Below, piece after piece: positions 20,393 to 32,197 of a stretch of 64,000 nucleotides of DNA (positions are counted from its first letter, which is position 1; every line of letters begins with the position of its first letter). The notes under the pieces were generated by a model. That model was given only the letters and a program-made list of their open reading frames with translations. It was not told the DNA's origin and did no database searches. The stretch is from Phenylobacterium sp. LH3H17 (GTDB lineage Bacteria; Pseudomonadota; Alphaproteobacteria; Caulobacterales; Caulobacteraceae). Both the position numbers and the translations under genes were made by a program. The stretch is from assembly GCF_024298925.1 (NCBI RefSeq), contig NZ_CP101283.1:1-64000 (forward strand), read 5' to 3'.

Positions 20393-20849
20393 GGTCTCCC
20401 TGTTCGGCGGCATAGGGATCAGGGACCCCCAGTCCCGCCAGGATGACGCGCTCAAGGCCTTCCATCTGTTCGGCCTCGGCGTCGGTCTCGTGATCGTATC
20501 CTACTAGATGCAGCACCCCGTGCGCCACCAGGTGCTGAAGGTGGTGACCCAGGGGCTTGCCCTGTTCGGCGGCCTCGCGGGCGCAGACGCCGTAGGCCAG
20601 GGCCACGTCGCCCAGGTGCCGCTCGGGGTTCTGGGGCGCCGGGAAGGACAGGACATTGGTGGCGCTGTCCTTCTGCCGGAAACGGAGGTTGAGTTCGCGC
20701 ACCGACTGGTCGTCGGTCAGCAATAGCGTGACCGAACCCTCGGTGAAATCGATATAGGCGAGCGTCGCCTGGGTCACGGCCAGGGCCAGGGCTTCCGCGT
20801 CGGGTTCGGCGGCAAGCCAGGCCTGGTCCTCGATCTCGAGGTCGATCAC
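20385..20849 (-). CDS. ybeY: endoribonuclease YbeY (rRNA maturation factor)
   Basis: YbeY is a zinc-dependent endoribonuclease needed for 16S rRNA 3'-end maturation and 70S quality control. The 154-residue protein carries the signature HGVLHLVGYDH, whose three histidines bind zinc, preceded by ATNVLSFP. The start is GTG and overlaps the phoH stop codon (GTGA, 4 bases). PhoH and YbeY are neighbours in most bacteria. Confidence 0.95.
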   Translation of the reverse strand: MIDLEIEDQAWLAAEPDAEALALAVTQATLAYIDFTEGSVTLLLTDDQSVRELNLRFRQKDSATNVLSFPAPQNPERHLGDVALAYGVCAREAAEQGKPLGHHLQHLVAHGVLHLVGYDHETDAEAEQMEGLERVILAGLGVPDPYAAEQGDHG

Positions 20850-21795
20850 ATCGTGCGCCCCCGCTTGGCGGCGTCGGCGTCATAGGCGCGAACGATCCGC
20901 TCGACCATCGGATGGCGGACCACGTCCTCCACCGTGAACCGGTTGACCCCCACCCCCTGGACGCCCTCCAGCAGGCTGACCGCGTGGGCCAGGCCCGAAT
21001 CCGAGGCGTTGACCAGGTCGATCTGGGTGGGGTCGCCGGTCACCGCCATGCGCGCGCCCTCCCCCAGTCGGGTCAGCACCATCTTCATCTGCAGGCGCGA
21101 GGTGTTCTGGGCCTCATCGACGATGACGAAGGCGTGGCTAAGGGTGCGCCCGCGCATGAAGGCGATGGGCACCACCTCGATCTCGCCCTTCTCCCGGCGG
21201 CGGCGGAACTGTTCGGGCCCCAGGATGTCGGTGAGCGCCTCCCAGACCGGGGCCATGTAGGGATCGACCTTCTCCGAGAGGTCGCCGGGCAGGAAGCCCA
21301 GCCGCTCGCCCGCCTCCACAGCCGGGCGCGAGACGATCAGCCGGTCGACCTCGCCCCGGAGCAGCAGGCCCGCCCCGTGGGCCACCGCCAGGAAGGTCTT
21401 GCCGGTGCCGGCTGGTCCCAGGCCGAAGACCAGCTCGCAATTGGCCAGGGCCTGCAGATAGCGCGCCTGGCCGGGGGTCTTGGGAGCCACCTGGCCGCGC
21501 TTGCCGGTGGGCAGACCACCGGGCGCCTTGCCCGAGCCGGTGCGGGCCTGGCCGATGGCCACGCGCACATCGGCCTCAGCCACCTCATGGCCGGCGTCGG
21601 CGCGAGCGGCCAGGGCGTTGATCACCTGCTTGGCGCTGGCCCGGGCCTTGGAGTCGCCGCTGAGCGCCACGCCGCCGCCGGGGGTCTCCACCAGGACGTC
21701 CAGGGCGTCCTCGATCAGGGCGGCGTGGCGGCTGGAGGTTCCGGCCACGGCGCGAACCGCGGCGTCGGAGAGCGGGATGAATTCCGGGGGCTTGC

Positions 21796-21799
<4 letters not shown>
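20846..21799 (-). CDS. phoH: PhoH family ATPase
   Basis: The PhoH-like (YbeZ) group is a cytosolic P-loop ATPase linked to RNA metabolism. The 317-residue protein has an N-terminal domain with features of a KH-like fold, then Walker [13 protein letters not shown] near residue 129. It also has the PhoH landmarks [18 protein letters not shown] and the Walker B-type [11 protein letters not shown]. The motif TGDPTQIDL follows. The start is GTG and overlaps the miaB stop codon by 4 bases. Confidence 0.95.
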
Positions 21800-23130
<1,331 letters not shown>

Positions 23131-23183
23131 GGCGGGTTTATGGGGCTGTGGATAGTTGGGCGCAAGCCGACAGCCGGAAGCCG

Positions 23184-23591
23184 TCAATCCTCGATCGGCA
23201 CGCCGTAGAGTTCCAGCCGGTGGTCCACCAGCTTGTAGCCGAGCTTGCGGGCGATGGCCTCCTGCAGGGCCTCGATCTCCTCGTCGACGAATTCCACCAC
23301 CTTGCCGGACTTCATGTCGATCAGGTGGTCGTGGTGGATCTCGGTGGCTTCCTCATAACGAGAGCGTCCGTCGCGGAAATCGTGGCGGGCGATGATCCCC
23401 GCCTCCTCGAACAGCCGCACGGTGCGATAGACCGTGGCGATGGAGATGTGCGGGTCCACGTCGTGGGCGCGGCGATAGAGCTCTTCCACGTCCGGGTGGT
23501 CATGGGCTTCCGACAGCACGCGCGCGATCACGCGCCGCTGTTCGGTCATCCGCATGCCCTTTTCGACGCAGAGATTCTCGATCCGGTCCAC
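23184..23591 (-). CDS. fur: ferric uptake regulator Fur
   Basis: Fur is a dimeric metal-sensing repressor of iron uptake. The 135-residue protein has a winged helix ([20 protein letters not shown], then [15 protein letters not shown]), the sensor histidines (HHDHLID) and the C-terminal dimerisation half. It closely resembles Caulobacter Fur (from memory). No CXXC zinc motif is seen, as in the Caulobacter protein. The start is the GTG at 23591 (VDRIENLC), with GGAG about 6-9 bases upstream. A TTG 19 codons upstream is less likely. It lies between rimI and miaB. Confidence 0.93.
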   Translation of the reverse strand: MDRIENLCVEKGMRMTEQRRVIARVLSEAHDHPDVEELYRRAHDVDPHISIATVYRTVRLFEEAGIIARHDFRDGRSRYEEATEIHHDHLIDMKSGKVVEFVDEEIEALQEAIARKLGYKLVDHRLELYGVPIED

Positions 23592-23631
23592 GAACGGCTC
23601 CTGGCGATTTGGTGGGCGCACGATAGAGCCC

Positions 23632-24087
23632 CTAGGCCGACGGGCCAAGGTCGAGACGCATGACCACCGCGTCGGCCCGCGGTTTTGGTCCGCGGTCGTA
23701 GTATCCGCGCCGCAACCCGACCTCGCCGAAGCCCGCCTTGGCGTAGAGCCCCCGGGCCGCGGGGTTGTCGTCGGCGACCTCCAGGAACAGGGTCTCGGCC
23801 CCGGCTATCCGCGCCGCGCCCGTGGCCGCCTCCACCAGGGCCAGCGCCAGGCCTCGGCGCCGCGCGGCGGGATCGACGGCCAGGGTGAGGATCTCGGCCT
23901 CCCCGGCCACGGCGCGGCACAGGATGAAGCCTAGCGCCCGCTCATCCTCCTCGACCAGCAGGGCGAAGCCGCCAGGTCCGTCCAGCAGGCCGGCGATCTC
24001 CCGGGGCGGCCAGGCGACATCGAAGGCCGCGGCGTGGACCCTGGCGAGCGCGCCGGCCTCATGGCTCCAGGCGCCGCGCAGCCTCAC
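23632..24087 (-). CDS. rimI: ribosomal-protein-alanine N-acetyltransferase
   Basis: A GNAT acetyltransferase of 151 residues. The acetyl-CoA loop reads VDPAARRRGLALALVE, and the C-terminal block FLEVADDNPAARGLYAKAGF is typical of RimI. RimI acetylates the N-terminus of S18 and can be broader in target. Its link to tsaB is common. The start is GTG, overlapping the tsaB stop codon by 4 bases (GTGA). Confidence 0.88.
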   Translation of the reverse strand: MRLRGAWSHEAGALARVHAAAFDVAWPPREIAGLLDGPGGFALLVEEDERALGFILCRAVAGEAEILTLAVDPAARRRGLALALVEAATGAARIAGAETLFLEVADDNPAARGLYAKAGFGEVGLRRGYYDRGPKPRADAVVMRLDLGPSA

Positions 24088-24722
24088 GGCGGCGGCAGCT
24101 TTCCGCCCGGCAGGCGGGCGTCGGGCGCGCGCAGATAGAGCGGCCGGGGCGGGACCGGCGAACGGGCGGCGGCCAATCGCGCCACCGCCGACGGGTCGGC
24201 CTGGTCGGCGGCGATCACGCGGGCGGTGGGCGTCATGTCGGAAAGGAGAGCCGCGCCGGACCCGATCAGCACCTCGGGCGCGAACTCGGCGACCCGCGCC
24301 GCGGCGGTCTCGAGGGGCAGGACATCAGGGGCGCTGACCGGGACGCCGTCGGCGAAGGCCTGGAGGTAGACCTGGCCGCGCTTGGCGTCGAGCACCGCCA
24401 GGACCCGGCCCGGCGTACCCGCCGCCAGGGCCTCCAGCGTGCCCACCGCCACCACCGGGATGGCCAGGGCCTGGCCGATCCCCTTGGCGAAGGCCAGCCC
24501 CACCCGCAATCCGGTGAACGAGCCCGGCCCCACGGTGACGCCCACCCGGTCGAGCCGGTCGAATGAGGTCCCCGCCTCGGCCATCAGCTCGGCGACCAGC
24601 GGCGCGAGCCGCTCCTGGTGACCGCGCGCCATGGGCTCCACGCGAGCGGCCAGCACGCGCTCGCCGTCCACCACGGCCGCCGAACAGGCGCCGAGGCAGG
24701 TGTCGAGGGCGAGGATGATCAC
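24084..24722 (-). CDS. tsaB: tRNA threonylcarbamoyladenosine biosynthesis protein TsaB
   Basis: TsaB is the ASKHA-fold partner of TsaD in t6A37 synthesis. The 212-residue protein opens ILALDTCLGACSAAVVDG and has the family motif VGPGSFTGLRVGLAFAKG. The length is typical. The GTG start overlaps the preceding gene by 4 bases (GTGA). It is followed by rimI. The tsaD gene is not in this window. Confidence 0.93.
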   Translation of the reverse strand: MIILALDTCLGACSAAVVDGERVLAARVEPMARGHQERLAPLVAELMAEAGTSFDRLDRVGVTVGPGSFTGLRVGLAFAKGIGQALAIPVVAVGTLEALAAGTPGRVLAVLDAKRGQVYLQAFADGVPVSAPDVLPLETAAARVAEFAPEVLIGSGAALLSDMTPTARVIAADQADPSAVARLAAARSPVPPRPLYLRAPDARLPGGKLPPP

Positions 24723-25255
24723 GGCCGGGTCGGGCCCCAGCAGGGCTCCAGGCTCTTCAGGGTTTTTTCGGTCCAGGTAGCCACGGGGGAGTGATCGACG
24801 GCGCGCAGCTCCATCCCGGCGGCGCTGTCACCGGCGGACCAGCGCGCGTCGGTGGCCCATAGGAAATAGCTGCTGCCGTTGGGAGGGCGCTTCAGGTCGC
24901 CGAGCGGGGCCGTCCCAGGCGGCGCGATCACGGGCGTCGGCAGGCGCGCGAGCTCGGCCAGGGCCGGCTCGAGCTGCGGGCAGGTCTCCGAACTCGTCCA
25001 GGAGATCTCGGCCCTGCCCGACTGGGCCTCGACCCGTCGCGCCAGCAGATAGGGCTTCAAGGCGTCGGGCCTCTGCATCCGGTAGACGCCGAAGCCCGTC
25101 GAGCGATGGCTGCGATAGACGGCGAAGGCCACGGCCGGCGGCCGGTTCTCCACCCGCGCGCCCTTCAGCACCGGCCAGTCGTCCTCGTCGGCCAGGCATG
25201 GCGCGGCCACGGCCGCGACCGCCAGCGATAGGAGAAGGATCCGCCCCCGGTTCAC
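24719..25255 (-). CDS. exported protein of unknown function
   Basis: I do not recognise this 178-residue protein. A signal peptide is clear: a short basic start, hydrophobic core LLLSLAVAAVAAP, and a cleavage-type CLAD near residue 20. The mature part has PAVAFAVYRSHRSTGFGVYRM and two later cysteines (ETCPQLEP, EPCWGP), which may form a disulphide. The GTG start lies 4 bases after the nfu stop codon. Its own stop overlaps tsaB. The tight packing means it is co-expressed, but no tRNA or Fe-S role can be read from it. Confidence 0.8.
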   Translation of the reverse strand: MNRGRILLLSLAVAAVAAPCLADEDDWPVLKGARVENRPPAVAFAVYRSHRSTGFGVYRMQRPDALKPYLLARRVEAQSGRAEISWTSSETCPQLEPALAELARLPTPVIAPPGTAPLGDLKRPPNGSSYFLWATDARWSAGDSAAGMELRAVDHSPVATWTEKTLKSLEPCWGPTRP

Positions 25256-25259
25256 AGGT

Positions 25260-25835
25260 CTAGAGCGTCTGCTCGACCCGGGTCACTTCGGGCACATAGT
25301 GCTTCAGCATGTTCTCCACGCCCGCCTTCAGGGTCGCCGAGGAGGAGGGGCAGCCCGAGCAGGCGCCGCGCATGTGCAGCCAGACCACGCCGGTCTCGGG
25401 CTCGAAGCGGTTGAACAGGATGTCGCCGCCGTCCTGGGCCACGGCCGGGCGGATACGGGTGTCGAGAAGGTCCTTGATCTCGGCCACCACCTGGGCGGTC
25501 TCGCCTTCATAGACCTGGTCGTCGTGGCCGCCGGCCTCGTCGCCCTGGCTGTCGGAGAACAGCGGCCGGCCCGAGGTGAAGTGGTCCATGATCGCCGCCA
25601 GGATCGGCGCCTTCAGGTGGGCCCAGTCCAGGTCCTCGCCCTTGCCGACGGTGACGAAGTCGGTCCCGAAGAAAACCCGGGTCACGCCCTCGACGGCGAA
25701 CAGGTCGGTGGCCAGGGGCGAGGCCTCGGCCTCGTCGGCGCTGCGGAAGTCGCGCGATCCTTCGGCCATGATCTCGCGACCGGGCAGGAACTTCAGGACC
25801 TCGGGGTTCGGGGTGGCTTCGGTCTGGATGAACAT
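25260..25835 (-). CDS. nfuA: NifU-family Fe-S scaffold/carrier protein
   Basis: A 191-residue protein with an N-terminal Scaffold_N domain (MFIQTEATPNPEVLKFLPG) and a C-terminal NifU domain. The latter carries the CXXC motif GACSGCPSS near residue 160, which binds a bridging [4Fe-4S] cluster. The domain order matches the eukaryotic NFU1 and alphaproteobacterial Nfu carriers. The ATG at 25835 is standard for this start. A further reading upstream is only GC-rich overlap with the stress gene. No strong Shine-Dalgarno is visible. Confidence 0.93.
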   Translation of the reverse strand: MFIQTEATPNPEVLKFLPGREIMAEGSRDFRSADEAEASPLATDLFAVEGVTRVFFGTDFVTVGKGEDLDWAHLKAPILAAIMDHFTSGRPLFSDSQGDEAGGHDDQVYEGETAQVVAEIKDLLDTRIRPAVAQDGGDILFNRFEPETGVVWLHMRGACSGCPSSSATLKAGVENMLKHYVPEVTRVEQTL

Positions 25836-25885
25836 GGGGGAGATGTGGCGCTTTGGAGCCGGAATCGCAAGCTTGGCGGCGCGCC

Positions 25886-26359
25886 CTAGGCCAGGTCGGC
25901 GATCTCGTCGTCGGTCAGGTCGCCCGGCACCACGGTGACCGGGACCTTGCGGGCTCCCCACTTGACGCCTTCCTTGGCGATGGAGGCGACCAGGGGGCCT
26001 GGACCGCGCCCGCCGACCGCGGCGGCCAGGACCAGGATCTTGATGTCCGGATCATCGGAGATGACCTTGCGCAGGGCCGCGCGGGTGTTGTCGGCGTCCA
26101 AGATGATGAATTCCGGCGCCATGCCGGACTGCTCCACCACGTACTCGGCCATCTTCTGCAGGACCTGCTCGGCCTCCTCGCGGGCCTGGCGCTCGATCTC
26201 GTCGCGCACCCCGCTCCAGTGCTCGAACACCGCCGGCTCGATGACCCGCAGCAGGGCCACGTGACCGCCGGTGGAGCGCGCGCGGCGGCAGGCGAAGCGC
26301 AGGGCCGCCTGGAACTCCGGGCTGTCGTCGGCGATGACGAGGAACTTGCGCTGGCTCAT
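25886..26359 (-). CDS. universal stress protein (UspA family)
   Basis: A single-domain UspA fold of 157 residues. It opens KFLVIADDSPEFQAALRFA, with the Asp of the first strand, and has a central helix ERQAREEAEQVLQKMAEYV. The usual ATP-binding G-2X-G-9X-G(S/T) pattern is only partly met in AAAVGGRGPGPLVASIAKEG, so nucleotide binding is unclear. The gene is 50 bases upstream of nfu on the same strand. Confidence 0.85.
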   Translation of the reverse strand: MSQRKFLVIADDSPEFQAALRFACRRARSTGGHVALLRVIEPAVFEHWSGVRDEIERQAREEAEQVLQKMAEYVVEQSGMAPEFIILDADNTRAALRKVISDDPDIKILVLAAAVGGRGPGPLVASIAKEGVKWGARKVPVTVVPGDLTDDEIADLA

Positions 26360-26402
26360 GGGGCGACGGTGGCGCGCGGGACGACCGCGCGCAAGCCTCG
26401 GC

Positions 26403-27437
<1,035 letters not shown>

Positions 27438-27596
27438 GGGGTCAGACTTTTGGGGGTCAGGCTTCGAATGGGGGAACAGACGGGCGCGACATCGCGCGCC
27501 GGGAGGGCGGGGTCAGGCGCGGCGCCATCGCCGAGTGTTTCGTCCGTGAGCCATGGCGCCAGCGAATAAGGCTTCGCGCGGCGGCCCGCAAGTCCG

Positions 27597-29222
27597 TCAA
27601 AGGTCGGTGGGCAGCGGCGCGTCGCCCGCCCGGCGGCGCAGGGCGGTACGGATCTCGCTGGGGGTAATGCCCCGGAAGGCCAGCAACAACAGGCCATAGA
27701 CCCCGACGCCCACGGCGCTGACGCAGAGCACGGCGATCTCCTTGGGGCCCAGGCCCAGGACGCGGACACCCTCGAGGGGCGCCTCCAACCAGGCCCGCTG
27801 GTACGAGGCGAAGGCCAGCAGGCCGCCAAAGGCGGCGCTGGCCGCGGTGATCCGGGCGATGCGGCTCCAGGCCTTCATCGTCGGGGAATAGTCGCCCCGG
27901 CGGGCCAGCAGCACCGCCATCTGCAGCACATTCAGCCAGGCCGCCGCGCTGGTCGCCGCGGCGATGCCCTGCACGCCGACCAGCGGGAACAGCGACAGGC
28001 CGAGCACGATGTTCACCGCCACCGAGATCAGGCCGAAGCGCATGGGCGCCTTGGTGTCGGCGCGGGCGAAGAAGGCCGGTTGCAGCACGCGGGCCAGGAC
28101 GAAGGCCGGGACGCCCCAGCCGTACTGGAACAGGATCTGGCCGGTTTGGCGGGCGTCCTCCACGGTGAATACGCCGCGCGTGAACAGGCCGTCGATCAGG
28201 AAGAAGGGCATGGCCACCAGGGCCGCGGCGGCCGGCGCCGTGAGCGCGAGCGCGAAGATCACCGCCTGGTCGGTGGCGCCCTGTGCGTCCTCATGGTCGC
28301 CGGCCTGGATGGCGGTGGAGAGCCGGGGCAGCAGGGCCACGCCCACCGCCACGCCGATCAGGCCGAGGGGAAGCTGGTACAGCCGGGCGGCGACCTCGGT
28401 CCAGGCCCGACCGCCGGCCACCTGGGAGGCGAGGATCCCGGAGATGAAGATATTGATCTGCACGGCGCTGGCGGCGATGGCGCCGGGGATGGCCAGGCCG
28501 ATCAGCGACTTGATCTCGGGGGTCAGCCTGGGCCGTCGCAGCCTGATATGGGCGCCGGTCTTCTTGGCCCCCCACCACAGCAGGCCAGCCTGCAGCACCC
28601 CGGCGATGGGGATGCCGATGGAGGCGGCGTAGGCCGCGCGGATCGGGTCGTTTTGCGGCCAGACGGCGATCAGCATCACGGCGTTGAGGATGGTTGGGAA
28701 TATCCCGGTGACGATGAACCGCCGGTGCGCGTTCAGCACCCCCGACAGCAGGGCCCCGATCGCCATGCAGGGCAGGTAAGGCATGCTGATCTGGGTCAGC
28801 ACGATGGCCAGCTTGAATTTTTCCGGGTCCGAGGCGTAGCCCGGATTGATGGCGTACATCAGCCAGGGCATGGCCAGTTGCGCCACCAAGGTCAGCAGCA
28901 GGGTCGCCGCCGCCAGGGTGGCCAGGGCGTCCGAGGCGATGCGGTCGGCCTCCGCCTGGCCGTCACCGCCAAGGGTCTTGGTGTAGGACGGCACGAAGGC
29001 CGAGGTGAAGGCGCCCTCGGCGAAGATCCGCCGGAACAGGTTGGGGAAGGAGAGCGCCGTGTAATAGGCGTCGGCGGCGATGGTCGCGCTGGCCCCCAGC
29101 CGCGCGGTGAGCACCAGGTCCCGCGCCAGCCCCATGAACCGGCTTATCAGGGTCAAGCCCGACAGCACCAGCGAGGAGCGGATCAGGCCGCTCTTGGGCG
29201 GAGGGGATGGCGGGGCGGTCAC
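27597..29222 (-). CDS. murJ: lipid II flippase MurJ
   Basis: MurJ flips lipid II across the inner membrane. The 541-residue protein has about 14 hydrophobic segments. The N-terminal SLVLSGLTLISRFMGLARDL and FPNLFRRIFAEGAFTSAFVP blocks are diagnostic. The start is GTG at 29222. It sits directly downstream of glnD on the same strand (51-base gap), an order often conserved in alphaproteobacteria. Confidence 0.95.
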   Translation of the reverse strand: MTAPPSPPPKSGLIRSSLVLSGLTLISRFMGLARDLVLTARLGASATIAADAYYTALSFPNLFRRIFAEGAFTSAFVPSYTKTLGGDGQAEADRIASDALATLAAATLLLTLVAQLAMPWLMYAINPGYASDPEKFKLAIVLTQISMPYLPCMAIGALLSGVLNAHRRFIVTGIFPTILNAVMLIAVWPQNDPIRAAYAASIGIPIAGVLQAGLLWWGAKKTGAHIRLRRPRLTPEIKSLIGLAIPGAIAASAVQINIFISGILASQVAGGRAWTEVAARLYQLPLGLIGVAVGVALLPRLSTAIQAGDHEDAQGATDQAVIFALALTAPAAAALVAMPFFLIDGLFTRGVFTVEDARQTGQILFQYGWGVPAFVLARVLQPAFFARADTKAPMRFGLISVAVNIVLGLSLFPLVGVQGIAAATSAAAWLNVLQMAVLLARRGDYSPTMKAWSRIARITAASAAFGGLLAFASYQRAWLEAPLEGVRVLGLGPKEIAVLCVSAVGVGVYGLLLLAFRGITPSEIRTALRRRAGDAPLPTDL

Positions 29223-29273
29223 GAGCGTTTGTGTGCGCCGAGCCCGGCGCCAGGGTCAAGCCGCCGCGTGGCG

Positions 29274-32099
29274 CTACCGTCCGACGCTGGCGCGGGCCTT
29301 CTGGATGTTGGCGCGGGACTTGGGCGTGGCGGCGGCCTCGACCTCTTCCAGTGAGGCCATGAGCTGGGCCTTGAGCGCGGTCATCTTCTTGCTGTCGGTC
29401 AGCTTCCGGCCGTCAGCCTCGACCACGTAGAAGGCGTCGACGGCGCGCTCGCCATAGCTATCGATATGGGCCGAGAGGATCGACAGGCCCGCCTCGGAGA
29501 TATTGCGCGCCAGTGCCACCAGCAGGCCCGGGCGATCGCGGCCTGAGGCCTCCACCACGGTCGAGGCTTCCGAGGCCTCGTTGTCCAGCATCACCGTGGG
29601 CGTGATGGTGAAGGCGGCCGCCCGGCCGAAGTCGGCCACGCGGCGCGGCTCGGCCTTGCTGACCTCGCCGCGGCCGGCGGCTTCCAGCGACTGGGCGAGC
29701 TTGGCCAGCACCCGGGGATTGTCGTCGCCGAAGGGCTTGCCCCCGACGTCCTGCACGAAGAACACGTCCAGCGCCTGGCCCTGGCGGGAGGTGAAGACCC
29801 GCGCGCCCACGACATTGGCGCCGGCCCCGGTGATGGCGGCGGCCAGGTCGACGAACAGCCGCTGGCGGTCGGTGGCGGCGACCACCACCTCCGAAGCGTT
29901 GAGGCCTGAGCGGATGTGGCCTTCGGCGGCGGCGCCCCCGGCCTGTTGGGCCCGGCGGCCTAGCTCGGCGTGCGCCAGGATCTCGGTGTCGGTGAAGGAG
30001 GTGAAATAGGCGTCCTCCATCGAGGTGGCCCAGGCCTCGGACGAGGGGTCCGCGGCGATCAGCCGGACGCGCGCGTCATAGGCGGCGTTCTCGTGATAGC
30101 GGCGGATGGCGGCGGCGGCGTCCGAGCCGCGCCCGCCGCGGAACACCGCTTCGGTGGCGCTATAGAGCTCGCGCATCAGCTGGCCCTTCCAACCGTTCCA
30201 GACGCCCGGGCCCACCGCGCGGATATCGGCCACGGTCAGGACCAGCAGCAGGCGCAGGCGCTCGGGGGTCTCCACGATGCGAGCGAAGTCGGCCACGGTG
30301 CGCGGGTCGGAGACGTCGCGCTTCTGGGCGTAGTCGCTCATCACCAGATGATGCTCGACCAGCCAGGCCACCATCTCGATGCGCTTGCGGTCCAGGCCCA
30401 AGCGTTCGCAGGCCTGGCGCGCGGCGCGCGCCCCGGCCTTCTCCTGCCCCCCTGCCCCGCCCTTGCCGGTGTCGTGCAGCAGCATGGCCAGGAACAGGGC
30501 CTCGCGGTCGTCGATCAGCGGCATGATCGCCGTCGACAGCGGATGGTCCTCGGCGAACCGGCCATTGGCGATGTCGGCGATCACGCCGATCGCCCGCAGG
30601 GTGTGCTCGTCCACCGTGTAGGAATGGTACATGTTGAACTGCATCTGGGCGACGATGCGGCCCCACTCCGGCACGAACCGCCCCAGGACGTCGGCCTCGT
30701 TCATCATCGACAGCGTGCGCTGCGGATTGCGACCGTGGGCGAGGATGTCGAGGAACACCTTGGCCGCCTCGGGATCGCGCCGCACCTTCGAGCCGATCAT
30801 CGCCACGCCACGGCTGGCGGCGGTGAAGGCGTCCGGGTGCAGGTCGAGGTCGCGCCGGTCGGCCAGGCGGAACAGCCGCAGCATGTTGATCGGATCGGAC
30901 TCGAAGACGTGGGGGCCGTCGATGTTGAGGCGGCCGCCCTCCTCGTGGAAACCGGGATCCAGCGGCTTCTTCTTCAGCCGCCCGCGCCCCGGGATCAGCC
31001 GCGAGAAGCCGCGCGGCTGCTGCTTGATCTGCTCGGCCTCCAGCTTGGCCGCGAAGACCCGGGTCAGCATGCCGACCTCCTTGGCGATCAGGAAGTAGCG
31101 GCGCATGAACCGCTCCACCGCCGGGGCGTCGCCGCGGTCGCCATAGCCCATCCGCCGGGCGATCTCCGGCTGCAGGTCGAAGGTCAGCCGCTCCTCGGGC
31201 CTTCCGGTGGCGAAGTGCAGGTGGCCGCGCACCGCCCACAGGAAGTCGAAGGCCCGGATGAAGGCCGCCACCTCTCGGCGCTCGAACATGTCGAGCTGCA
31301 CGATGCCATCCACCTGGGCGACCGGATGCAGGTACTGGGCGATCCAGAACAGGGTGTTGAGGTCGCGCAGGCCACCCTTGCCCTCCTTGACGTTGGGCTC
31401 GACCAGATAGCGGCTGGCGCCGGCCCGGTCCTGGCGCTCGTCGCGCTCCTTCAGCTTGGCGGCGACGAACTGGGCGGCCGTGCCCTTGACCACCTCGGCG
31501 CGGAACCGACGGGTCAGTTCGTCGGCCAGCTTCTCGTCGCCGGTCAGCCGGCGCGCCTCCAGGATCGAGGTTCGGATCGTATAGTCCTCGCGGGAGAGCT
31601 TGATGCACTCCTCCACGGTCCGCGAGGCGTGGCCGACCTTGAAGCCCAGATCCCACAGGGCATAGAGCATGTACTCGATCACGCTCTCGGCGTGAGCGGT
31701 CTGCTTGTAGGGGCGCAGGAACAACAGATCGAGGTCGGAGAAGGGCGCCAGTGCGCCCCGGCCGTAGCCGCCCACCGCGATCAGGGCAAGACGCTCCCCC
31801 TCGGTGGGGTTGCGGGCCCGGAACACGTGGACGGTGGTGAAGTCGTAGAGCGCGGTGACCACCTCGTCGGTGACCCCCGAGAGCAGCCGGGCGGTCTCGA
31901 TGCCGCCGGCGCCGTTCTCCAGCCGCTCCTTGGCGATCATCCGGCCGCGGAACAGCGCCTGCTTGAGAATTTCCAGCGCCCGGCGGCGCTGCTCGGCCTC
32001 ATCGCCCGCCGCGTCCAGGGCCGCCGCCGAGAGCTGGGCGCGCAGCCGCACGCCGTCGACGACATATTCCAGGCGGGTAGGGCGAAGACGGGGGGGCAT
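29274..32099 (-). CDS. glnD: bifunctional uridylyltransferase/uridylyl-removing enzyme GlnD
   Basis: GlnD is the glutamine sensor that uridylylates PII proteins. The 941-residue protein has the nucleotidyltransferase motif GGYGRGALAPFSDLDLLFL near residue 108 and a central helical region. An HD domain (LLHDTGKG) near residue 540 and two C-terminal ACT domains follow, beginning around residues 735 and 850. All active-site motifs look intact. It pairs functionally with ntrZ, found at 57 kb. Confidence 0.97.
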   Translation of the reverse strand: MPPRLRPTRLEYVVDGVRLRAQLSAAALDAAGDEAEQRRRALEILKQALFRGRMIAKERLENGAGGIETARLLSGVTDEVVTALYDFTTVHVFRARNPTEGERLALIAVGGYGRGALAPFSDLDLLFLRPYKQTAHAESVIEYMLYALWDLGFKVGHASRTVEECIKLSREDYTIRTSILEARRLTGDEKLADELTRRFRAEVVKGTAAQFVAAKLKERDERQDRAGASRYLVEPNVKEGKGGLRDLNTLFWIAQYLHPVAQVDGIVQLDMFERREVAAFIRAFDFLWAVRGHLHFATGRPEERLTFDLQPEIARRMGYGDRGDAPAVERFMRRYFLIAKEVGMLTRVFAAKLEAEQIKQQPRGFSRLIPGRGRLKKKPLDPGFHEEGGRLNIDGPHVFESDPINMLRLFRLADRRDLDLHPDAFTAASRGVAMIGSKVRRDPEAAKVFLDILAHGRNPQRTLSMMNEADVLGRFVPEWGRIVAQMQFNMYHSYTVDEHTLRAIGVIADIANGRFAEDHPLSTAIMPLIDDREALFLAMLLHDTGKGGAGGQEKAGARAARQACERLGLDRKRIEMVAWLVEHHLVMSDYAQKRDVSDPRTVADFARIVETPERLRLLLVLTVADIRAVGPGVWNGWKGQLMRELYSATEAVFRGGRGSDAAAAIRRYHENAAYDARVRLIAADPSSEAWATSMEDAYFTSFTDTEILAHAELGRRAQQAGGAAAEGHIRSGLNASEVVVAATDRQRLFVDLAAAITGAGANVVGARVFTSRQGQALDVFFVQDVGGKPFGDDNPRVLAKLAQSLEAAGRGEVSKAEPRRVADFGRAAAFTITPTVMLDNEASEASTVVEASGRDRPGLLVALARNISEAGLSILSAHIDSYGERAVDAFYVVEADGRKLTDSKKMTALKAQLMASLEEVEAAATPKSRANIQKARASVGR

Positions 32100-32144
32100 G
32101 TCACCGCATATAGGGCAAGCCGCGCCCTCGCGTCAGGGGATACG

Positions 32145-32169
32145 AAAAAGGCCGGCGTTTCCGCCGGCC
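32145..32169 (-). terminator. intrinsic terminator of the UrcA gene
   Basis: An 8-bp stem, GGCCGGCG against CGCCGGCC, closes a 4-base loop. On the minus strand it is followed by TTTTT. It lies 28 bases past the stop codon. Confidence 0.85.
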
Positions 32170-32197
32170 CTTGAACGCAACAATATAGAAATTCGGT

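Noticed and set aside
23147..23155. TGTGGATAG, a near match to a DnaA box on the minus strand
   Set aside because: A single isolated site between fur and miaB, with one mismatch, is expected by chance and there is no A/T-rich origin beside it.
29970..32174. Plus-strand open frame of 734 codons across glnD
   Set aside because: glnD has complete nucleotidyltransferase, HD and ACT motifs on the minus strand; the other frame is a shadow.
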